DNA of 12,000 nt from Glandiceps talaboti (lineage: Eukaryota > Hemichordata > Enteropneusta > Spengelidae), in NCBI RefSeq assembly GCF_964340395.1, contig NC_135552.1:14667694-14679693 (forward strand), given 5' to 3'. Below the pieces are notes generated by a model, which saw only the letters and a program-made list of their open reading frames with translations, had not been told where the DNA came from and ran no database searches. The translations under genes and the position numbers were made by a program. Shown piece after piece: positions 1-10,900 of the stretch (the first letter of the stretch is position 1; every line of letters starts with the position of its first letter).

Positions 1-153
1 ATTATCATTGTCTTCCTGCCCACTGTTAGGAATGCTACCACAGTTATCAGCTTGACAGTGTTCCACATTACAAAACAACGCCTCTGTAGGATATCCATCA
101 CCATCCTGGTCTCCTTTGCAATACTCTCCATTGCCAGCAAATCCATCATTACA
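1..153 (-). CDS. Exon 14 (partial): end of EGF 4 and start of thrombospondin type 3 repeats
   Basis: Acceptor ttaatag, phase 0, 51 codons visible before the window ends. CNDGFAGNGEYC closes the fourth EGF domain. GDQDGDGYPTEALFC and ADNCGSIPNSGQEDNDN then follow. The run PNSGQED and the D-x-D-x-DG-Y-P calcium loop are diagnostic of thrombospondin type 3 repeats, which wrap around many calcium ions. Position 1 is still inside the repeat, so more type 3 repeats, and by family rule a C-terminal lectin-like domain, should follow to the left. Confidence 0.95.
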
Positions 154-1884
154 CTATTAATGACACAATTATACCATGGCTAAATTCTTTAAATTTCTAC
201 TGTTTAAATTCAATGAAAATATACATCACATTTGGTTACTGAAGTTCAAGCCATTTCTCAAGCAAGCACTGCAAGAGGGGCACCAGAGATACCAAAGTGA
301 GGGCTAAATTTTTTTTGTTATGGCCACTGGTTACATACAGCAGTAAATGAAATATGTGTGAAAGAACTCTGTGTGTTCTTAACAGAGCATTACAGTAGTT
401 ATAAGCACATTTTGATTTGGTAATTGCAAATAAAATAGCATTGTGAGAAAACCTTTGAGAATGAGTGGTAACTTCTGCTCTGATTACATTACAATACTCC
501 ACTATTCTGGCCCTCACTTCCCGCCAACAAACAACTTGCAAACAGCACTCCTAGTGGCCAAACCATGAAATGAAACCATGTTTCATCAAAAAAGTCAAAC
601 TAGATTGATATTCCTGCCACTTTTTTCATAAACTTTCCTACATATTTGAACAGCCAAATTATCAGACATAATTTATCTAATAATAATTCATTGTCTGTAC
701 TTGATAGTTCGGATGCTTCCATCTATATTTTTCTTCAAAGTCTCACGATCATTTTGTCACCAATGGCAACATTTTCAAATGTTTCAGAGACTGAGTATTA
801 TACTTATACTGTTAATATTATTAACAATACAACTATTGTTCTTATCTGTACTTCCAATGATGTACTTATCACCACAAACAGACAGACACCGCCAAGTAAA
901 AAAAAAATCCTGAGTAATCTGTCACTATTGGTAATCAAAATGGTATTGATGACCACACTGGAAAAAAAGTTTTGTACATGTACAGGCCTCTTCATTTTAT
1001 AGTAGCAGTTTATTTATTATTGTGACTCATGGAGTTGCCCAGCTCAATGGACTTATAAAGTCACCCATAAATACACATTATAGTTGCAGCAGGTTGAGAG
1101 CACAAAAAATAAAGAAATATAGGACTATATTTTATATCAAAACTTTTCCTTGGCATATAGAATCAGCTTTAGAATTCAATGCTATCAAAAATGTATTACT
1201 TACCTCACATACAAACTTTCCTGGCCCAGTAAATACACATGTAGCATTACTATGACAATTATGTAATCCCATATCACAATAATCACCTGGTATACATCCA
1301 ACATAACCATTGCCAAGATATCCTGTTGGACATGTACCACAAGTATAGCTACCCTGTACAAATGATAACAAGATCATTTTAAGTTTTGATTTACAGTATC
1401 ACTCACTCACTCACTCACTCACTCACTCACTCACTCACTCACTCACTCACTCACTCACTCACTCACTCACTCACTCACTCACTCACTCACCCACCCACCC
1501 ACCCGCCCACTCACTCACTCACTCACTCACTCACACAAATCAACAAGTATAGCTTACAGGTTTTTTAAAGCATTTTGTGACAAAACCAACTACAATTTGT
1601 ATTCCTGATAATGATGATTACATAATATACAATATATATACCAAGACCCAGTTATTAAGACCCAGTGTGTTTACTGACTGTGTGTACTTGTAAACATTTC
1701 ACTTACAATGGTATTAGTACAGGTAGCCATTGGGTCACAATTATTAAGACCCTCTGTACACTCATCAACATCATCACAAGTCTGAAACAAACAAATGCAA
1801 GTCTAGTGTTAATAACAATCACAAAACTGAAATTTAATGATGCCATTGGTTTTTAACTTCCCTAAGGTACAGTAATGTTATAGC

Positions 1885-1942
<58 letters not shown>

Positions 1943-4900
1943 AGCTATCTATCTGTCCATCTCTTATCACAACACTGCTGTGTACAGCAGTAAAAGTGCT
2001 ATAATCTAGCAAGTAATACAACTTTAGCTTGCCAAATGATAAGTTTTCATCATAAAATGCATATGTTACAAACAGTCTTCTTGTCAACATTTCCTGTGTT
2101 AGCTGTAAATTAAGATTGATTTTAAGTTTAATTCCAATATAGCCATTATTTCCTTTAGAAATGGGGTATGCAGCTTGTCTGACTTTCTGCTAGTCTCATT
2201 CTTCTCTAATTTTCAAATAAAACACTTCAGATCCTTCAAAGTTCAATTTCTCCTACAAAATACTGAAACTATCATCTGACCTGGTCTCCAGCCATAACAT
2301 CTTCAATACCAATACCATGTGGTGTATAGCCTGTGTAACCATATGGACAGCCATCGCACTCGAAGCCTGGTGCTAAATTAACACAGGTAGATGGGTCCCA
2401 GCATGGATTGTGGTACGCACACTGTATAAAAAAATAACTGGACTAAATTACGTAACACGGGTAGAGCATAATCCCAGCATGGATTGTGGTAAGTGCACCA
2501 CAAGTGACAATTAACTAAATTATTCCAGCACGTTCTGTTACATCAACCCAACCCCCCACCCCTATCCTCCTAAACGAATTTGCAATAACGGCTTTCTGGA
2601 TACCATAGTGTTCATCCCATCTTTGCAACAATTATTGTCAAAGTAAGAGGTGTGATTTTTGTACGTTTTTGTGCGTATTTATAACGTTTATCTTGGAATT
2701 TTTTAGTTGACAGCTAAGAATGTTTCATGAGGTGTTTGTAAAATTATTGCCCAACTTCAATTACTACTCTGGCAATCGAGGTCTCGGTTTACTATTTATC
2801 TTAAAGACAGCCACAAACTGAAACTATTGTAAGTTTCTCAATGTGGTAGATTACACAAGAGGGTGAGAGCAGAGTCTGTGTGTGCAAATATAATGTGATC
2901 AAGATATTGTAAACATTGGAAGTCCCCCAAAACTGTACACTGCAAGATTATGGCTGTCATCAGAAATACAATAATACTGTGAGTACTATAAACTATGTCC
3001 ATTCAATAGCATATGCCATAAAGTTTGTGCCTATCTTAGTAAACTGAGACCTCAATTGCCACAGCTGTATTTTGTACAGACCTCATCAATATCCTCACAG
3101 TTGACACCATCTCCAGTGTACCCGTTAGGACATCCAACACATAAATAGGAACCACTTCCAGTGTTAACACATGGTACAGTTCCATTGTAACATGGGCTAG
3201 GTTCTGCCATACATGGACCTGTAACATTTACCAACATATTCATAATGTTTTTTTTCTATACATATAAATAACACACATCAACAATAGAAAACACCAGCTG
3301 CCATGGGTCTGAAATTAAATTTTCATTGTATCAACAAGGGTGTACAGAAATTATAACTATCACAAGGATTGGTGTCTCTGTTACTTTGTTGAAAACTCAT
3401 ATTTGTTCTTTAGAGTCACAGATCAATTGTTACAATTAATGACTTCTACTGAGGTGACACCATTATTAAATCAATGACTTCTACTGAGGTGAGACAGGTG
3501 TTAACTAAATCAATGACTGCTACTGAGGTGACACCAGTGTTCAACCAATGACAGCTACTGAATTGACATCAACGTTAAATCAATGACTGCTACTAAGGTG
3601 ACACCAATGATGAATCAATGACTGTTACTGGGGTGACACCAATGTTATATCAATGACTGTTACTAAGGTGACATCAATGTTAAATCAATGACTGCTACTG
3701 AGGTGACACCAATTAAATCAATGACTGCTACTGAGGTGACACCAGTGTTGAATCAATGACTGCTACTGAGGTGACACCAGTGTTAAATCAATGACTGCTA
3801 CTAAGGTGACACCAATTAAATCAATGACTGCTACTGAGGTGACACCAGTGTTAAATCAATGACTGCTACTGAGGTGACACCAATGTTCAATCAATGACTG
3901 CTACTGAGGTGACACCAGCGTTAAATCAATGACTGCTACTGAATTGACATCAATGTTAAATCAACAACTGCTACTGAGGTGACACCAATGATGAATCAAT
4001 GACTGCTACTAAGGTGACGCCATTGTTTAATCAATGATGGCTACAGAGGTGACACAGGTGTTAATGAAATCAACCAATGATCACACTGCTACTAAGTTGA
4101 CAATCAAGATAGAGTAACTTACATTGTACAGTATTACTACATGTCTGACACAGAGTACAATCACCAGCTGACCATTCATAAGATTCACATGGTCCACATT
4201 CAACTTTACCCCTGGTACTTGTAAAACCAGAATCGCAACACTGGCATTCAGACTGGCCAGTGAAGTTGTTATAGGAACCAGGTTCACATAGTATACAGTG
4301 CTCTGTTAAACATCAAACAAAATAATGATCACAATGAGATGTGTTAAAGTGGTAAAGTTGGTAACAAGGCTGATTCATATTGGATTTATGAAAGTGGCCA
4401 TGTGAATGAAAAATGGTTAATATTTATTAGGATTTTTAATTAAACAAAACAAATTTCATATAATATTTTTCTACTTGAAAATCTATGTGAAACAACGTAT
4501 ATCAAGCTTGTTTGTATCTCAATAAATTGCAAAAAAAATACAAAACTACAATGTTTGATATTGTATGTACAATAACAGCATTTTTACAGGGTTTTTTTTG
4601 GGTTTTTTTATAGCTTTTTGCAAACATGGACCTTGTCAATGCTATTCTACACATTTTTTCAAGTAGGAAAACATGGCAAAGCTTTTTTTTTAAATTGAAA
4701 ATCAAAAATAAATACCCATTTGTCATCCATATGTCCACTTAAAGTGGTACTGTAACAGTTACAGTTAGTAGTAAGGCAGTCCCATTTTGAGGACAAATTT
4801 TTAGAATGGAAAGCTTTTAGAATGATGGGTTTTATCAAACGTACATGTGCCAATTTTTCCAACATTTCTACATTAAGATCTTTATATGTGACCCATGTTA

Positions 4901-7900
4901 GAAGCCATCTTGAGTACTGCAGTGTAATTTGGTCACCATGGCAAGTAACTCAAATTGATAAAATCGAACGTGTACAGCAGAAATTTATTAAATTTTTATG
5001 TTTTAAATCAAATGTGCAATATACTTCTGATTACGATTCACTATGTGCTAGGTTTAAGCTTCCCCCACTGGTGAGGAGGCGAAAGTTTTTAGATGCTATT
5101 TTTGTTTACAAACTGGTCAATTCAAGCTATAATTGTCCATCCATTTTGTACAAGGTTTGTTTTAATGTACAGAGCAGACAGTTACGTAATAACCATATCT
5201 TTCGCATCAGTGCCTCCAGAGTAAATCTGAGAAAATATTCCCCAATTTTAAGATGTTTAACCACTTGTAATGACGTTTTTAAAGCAAATCCAAACATAGA
5301 TTTATTTAGTCCTGTTTCCGCCTTTCGGCGTGTGCTTCAGGCTGCGTGTTTTTAATAATTTTTCCTGTTTTGTTGTTTTTATTTCTGTGTTTGCCTTTTA
5401 TGTCATGTCACTTCTGTTATTGCTACCCCTTGTTTTATCTTTTTAGTGCTTGTTTTTCCTTATTTGTTTTTAAAGGTGCCTGTAAATGGGCTTTATGCCC
5501 GTTGGTTTACCTGAATAAATAAATAAATAATAAATAAATAAAAAATTTCCCTCGAAATGAAATTTTTTCAATTCTCACCAAAAATTGCCATATGAAAGCA
5601 TGCTCCTGGTCCTTCTAAAATAATATAAAATTGGGGTTTGCCATCTTGTTTTCAAGGAAATTCTCAATCTTTTTATTTTCTTATACTAAGACTTAATACC
5701 ACAGTTTTTGGTGGCCATATTGGATTCTAAAATGACTAAATTTTGGTATCATTTTGATCTCTATTCCAGAAATTTGTGTGGTGACCCTGATTTTTTTCAT
5801 TGATTTTAATTGAGTATAATAGGTGTGAGTTTTCTTGCATAAAATAATAGCAAAAGTTTAGAGAGTCTTTTTCTGAGGTGCATTCAATGTTTATAGTCAT
5901 TGTACAAAATAGACAAAAATGGCAAAGTTGAAATTATTCATTAAAAAGTCAAAATAAACACCCATTTCTCATCTACTTTATAAAAGAGTCTTTCAGCATA
6001 TTATAGTAGTTACTTATAGCGCCATCTGATTGGAGGGAAGGGGAGGCTGAATGGTTGCCCAGCCAGACTTCTGTGAGAGGGCTGCCCCTTCAAATCACAC
6101 ATTTACATGTAAGATGAGTGTTATTGCAACAATAAATGATCCCACAGACCCTTTGCTCAATTTGGCTGGAAAGTTAGATTTGCTTACCTGTGTCATAACC
6201 TTTGGAATAAAATCCTGGACCACAAACTGATGCTATACCGTTAAAACAAGCTGTACCAGGCTCACATAGTGTACAGGTTGATGGACAGGCTGTCTCATTA
6301 CAACGACCATGATGATATGTTGGACATGGTGTAGCATAGCCATCTTCACATAGCTATAAACAAATTGCAACAATAATGATGTATGTAGCACAACTGAATT
6401 TTATCCCTAACCAATTGTGAAAAGTTACCAATACTATAGTAGCATAACTGAATATACTTAAAGAGGAAGAACACCTTGTGAATTCACGGTGTTTGATAAA
6501 AACTTTGACATTAAATGAAGAGATAAAATGTATTGGTTTCATTCACTTTCAGTTATCAGTATGGTGCTGGCACTGATCCAAACTTGGCTAGTCAACTTTT
6601 GTTAAACGTATCAGAACAGAAGTAATGGAGAACAAAGTTTTGACCATAAATGCTTACATTTCATTTTTGACTTCAATCAGACTGCAACATTGTAAACACA
6701 TGACCTAGTGTACTATAATATGTGAGATTAAGTGATCAACATCGGCATCCATCTGTATTCGGTCCCCATGATTTCCCAAGAACTTGATAGAGAATATGAT
6801 ATACTTACATATATAAATTTATTCTCAAGTGTTCATGTTTATACAAGATACAATATGCATGGTCCACATGACACAATATGTATATATACAAGCGTTATCT
6901 TTGTATATTGAGTCCTACCCATCTATCTAATCCAACAAGAGTGGTTTAAATATGAAGTCTGTGTATTAGCCTAGTGGAATCCAGTCGTGTGGGAATTGCG
7001 TTCTCACTAATTTCCCCTACCACACTTGAAATTTCACTAACTACCTACTACTACTTTAATGAAGCTATGGTGAGAAAATAACTGCAATTCTTATTGGGGT
7101 TTTAATTCTTCTGGTTGTGAGCAAATGTAATCTTCTTCCATGTGATAATATAGAACCAATCAGAAGTTTGAGCTGTACATTGATTACCATATTCAATGTC
7201 GATGCAGAAAATTGTAATCTAATTTCAGGTTTGAATATATGACCATTATACCAAAATGTCAGGTGAGGTATGGGGAAAGCTGGAGCAAAATCCCCACATG
7301 ACTGGATCCTAAGCTAGTCTGTGTATATGAGACTTACCCAACCTATGGGACATGCTACACACTCCGATGCATGGCCAAACGAATGTTCACTTGCAGACCG
7401 ATCACAATTGTCATCAGGTGGATCGCATCGACCACACAGACGTTGTATACCATCTCCTAAACAGTAATAAGTGGTCTCACATCGAACACACTCTGTCTTA
7501 TCTGTAACAAACACAACAACAGTTATATTTCAATCCACGAATACTGGAATGAAAAATCAACTTTTAATTGTCAGCACCATAGTGGTAAAAACAAAGCACA
7601 AACATTCCAGTTGTTCACATCTAAACTAAATTGCAACGGCATAAAAAGACAAAAAAAAATTCTTCCGGTTATTTCTACCCTTCAAAAAAATGACAGACAA
7701 TTTTAACAGTTATAAACTTTGATAATATTTATGAGATATTGACAGTTTACCAATTAATATATTCTACTCAAAAAATTATTACATAGTACATATACATAAT
7801 ACATATTTATAATTCTGAAACTATGTACATTTTATAAGTTTTTCGTTGTTTTTTTTTTGTCATCTTTTTCATCAAGTTTAACTTACGTAATAATTCCCTG

Positions 7901-10900
7901 GCTGGTGTACAGCCAAGAATTTCAAATCTTAATCCGATACCATTATTCCAAGTTTGAGGATTTATACGGATATACTGGGCAGTCACACTCTGACTGAATA
8001 GATTTCTTTCGAAGCTGTTACCATCTGAGTTTCCTGTGAAAACCTAACACAAAATAATACACATAGATGATATGTCAGTCTATACATTTGCAGCAAAATG
8101 AATACAGAGAATTATACCTTGCACAAACCAAGTTATTATCTTTGAACAGAAAATATGGATTATGAACCCTGGTTGTTCTGTCGTCACAACCTGTGTCTAT
8201 ACATCACTGGCTCTAAGGTTCTCAAAATATGAATCAAACATTCCTAATCACCATTATTTTTGCTAATTTTGCATAAATTATACTGGAGAAGGTATAATTA
8301 TATTATTCCCCAATATCTTACTTTGATCAGCCAGAAAATACTTACCATATTATTAGGTTCATTGAGAAAATTATCATCAGTCCAACTGTTAGTGCACGAC
8401 ACAAGGAAAGTTCAATACATGAGTATATTAAACGTAATGATTTAGTTCAAGGAGACAATAATTAGTCAGGTGTGACTATAAACTAAGCTAGGTTTGTAAG
8501 TTTCTACCCAGTAGTTCATGTCTTTTAAGACTTACCGCATCAGAGCCGCCATCTTGAACAGCAATCCATGTAGAATAGTCATCACTATATTGGACTTTAT
8601 AGGTTTCTACCCAGTAGTCCATGTCAGGATTACCTTGCGTGACTACACCATTAAAGATATATGTCTCCCCCATATCAACTGCTACCCACTGGGATGTGTC
8701 AAATGTTAATGGTACCCAACCTGTAATAAGATTCAACACATTGCTGTAATGTGTTTAGTATGTAGACATGCCCACACGCATACACACATGCATGCATGCA
8801 CGTATACATGCAAATCATACACACTCAAGTTTACCATCTCATGTGCTGTACACCTGCAAGGTGTTGAACAAGTCTAGGGAGGGGCCCAGAGTAAAAGCCA
8901 TATTGTTAAGTGAGGTGACACTGAGACTAAAATGAAACCAACATCATCCATTCAATAACTTATCACCCTGCTATCAACATGTTTTGCAACAATATTTTTA
9001 GTTTGTATCTATCTGAGTAAACCAAAGCCTTGATTACCAGAGTAACACATGATCCCTTGTTTACTGAAAGCTGCGTTGATAGCAGAAAGTCAAGTTAAAC
9101 TTACCAGTGCCAGCTGGTATGGAATCATCTCTTTGTATACGTAGTCTAGCACGATCCATACCGAACTCATCATTGTACTCAGATGATGCAGATAACATCT
9201 CATCACGAATTACATAGGTTCTCATTCCCAGCTCTTCTCTACAATCTATAATTAATCACAGACAGACAAAAGTATACCAATTTAATATAAGTAACACTAC
9301 CATAATATGGCGGGTGTCTCTTGTTATATTTTGACTGTTATTGTAAACATATATACTGGGTATTTTAGCACATGAAAAATTTGGCAGAATGGAAATTTAG
9401 GAACCCTTAGATAGACTTCCCCTGTACAGTAATCTGATAACTTACTGAATTCCAACATGTAGTATTTAGGAACCCTTAGATATACTTCCCCTGTACTGTA
9501 GTCTGATAACTTTGAATTCCAACATGCAGTATTTAGGAACCCTTAGATAGACTTCCCCTGCACTGTAATCTGATAACTTACTGAATTCCAACATGTAGTA
9601 TTTAGGAACCCTTAGATATACTTCCCCTGTACTGTAGTCTGATAACTTTGAATTCCAACATGCAGTATTTAGGAACCCTTAGATAGACTTCCCCTGTACT
9701 GTAGTCTGATAACTTTGAATTCCAACATGCAGTATTTAGGAACCCTTAGATAGACTTCCCCTGAAGTGTAGTCTGATAACTTACTGAATTCCAACATGTA
9801 GTATTTAGGAACCCTTAGATAGACTTCCCCTGTACTGTAATCTGATAACTTACTGAATTCTAACATGTAGTATTTAGGAACCCTTAGATAGACTTCCCCT
9901 GTACTGTAGTCTGATAACTTACTGAATTCCAATATGTAGTATTTAGGAACCCTTAGATAGACCTCCCCTGTACTGTAATCTGATAACTTACTGAATTCCA
10001 ACATGTAGTATTTAGGAACCCTTAGATAGACTTCCCCTGTACTGTAGTCTGATAACTTACTGAATTCCAATATGTAGTATTTAGGAACCCTTAGATAGAC
10101 CTCCCCTGTACTGTAATCTGATAACTTACTGAATTCCAACATGTAGTATTTAGGAACCCTTAGATAGACTTCCCCTGTACTGTAATCTGATAACTTACTG
10201 AATTCTAACATGTAGTATTTAGGAACCCTTAGATAGACTTCCCCTGAAGTGTAGCCTGTGAACATTTCAACTTCTATGGTTCTCTCTCTGACATCATAAA
10301 GACAACTCTGGTGGATTACAATTTCTACAGTGGCCGTATCACCCCGAGTTGGTGTTCCAGAATCAATGGCGGCCAGAGTAAACGTCAGAATAGTAGTATC
10401 GTTGCCATGGTAACTGTAATAAACATACATTACAGCATGATTAAATGCTAATTGTGGGCAATTACATTTATCATTGCTTGGTTATATTTCACATTAATAC
10501 CTAATTTTAGAACAACCTCTATTTCAATATTCCATAACATACAGCTGTTTAATAGGTGTAACTTTTATGGTACTTATACTATAAGTTATAGGTGTTAGTT
10601 TCATGTTCCATAGATATCTTGAAAGGATACAAAATTCTAATCCTAGACGCTGAAACAAATAAATATAATAACAAAAGTGTAACCTTCTCAGTACACAAAC
10701 AACTTAAACTGTTGATAAGCAGAACTTAATAACCTCAGTAGTTCATTACCATACATATATTTTTACCTCTCTGTAAACTCTGACATATGGTATGTAACTT
10801 CACCATTGATTCCACTGTCAAGGTCTGTAGCATTCACCTCAAATAGTGCTTCAGATTGTAATATTGGCTGTGGGTACATACTAATGGTGGAGTTACTTAA

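Larger units (their letters stand above)
4756..5546 (+). mobile_element. 5'-truncated LINE (non-LTR retrotransposon) fragment
   Basis: The fragment holds the end of a reverse-transcriptase open frame, a 3' untranslated part with a small hairpin, and a terminal (aaat)n-like tail. It lies in the intron between exons 8 and 9, in opposite orientation to the gene. Upstream of about 4756 the frame is closed, as expected for 5' truncation during target-primed reverse transcription. The left border is approximate, and I could not find a target-site duplication. The clade is uncertain; the jockey/CR1-like group is plausible. Confidence 0.85.

Noticed and set aside
236-1002. Small open frames in the first kilobase
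   Set aside because: They have no motif and AT-rich texture, and overlap a repeat-like region within an intron whose flanking phases agree.
1386-1568. Small open frame rich in H-S-L-T
   Set aside because: It is the translation of the TCAC microsatellite.
3036-3227. Alternative minus-strand frame over exon 10
   Set aside because: It is a shadow of the EGF frame. The other frame has the cysteine pattern and fits both neighbours.
3440-4107. CRISPR-like array
   Set aside because: Units are head to tail with no unique spacers, and the setting is a eukaryotic intron. It is a minisatellite.
4502-4865. Minus-strand open frames upstream of the LINE
   Set aside because: No resemblance to any family; they overlap an A/T-run region and the antisense of the LINE.
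8035-8043. Alternative cacag acceptor inside exon 6
   Set aside because: It would drop VFT of the discoidin motif and shift the frame.
9669-10430. A 253-residue open frame taken as a stand-alone repeat protein gene
   Set aside because: Its first part is exon 3 preceded by a clear acceptor, and its Met lies in intron sequence. The rest is the repeat array read through the donors.
10580-10649. Use of the stronger ttcag acceptor for the tentative cassette exon
   Set aside because: Joined to exon 2 in phase 2 it gives a stop at the second codon.
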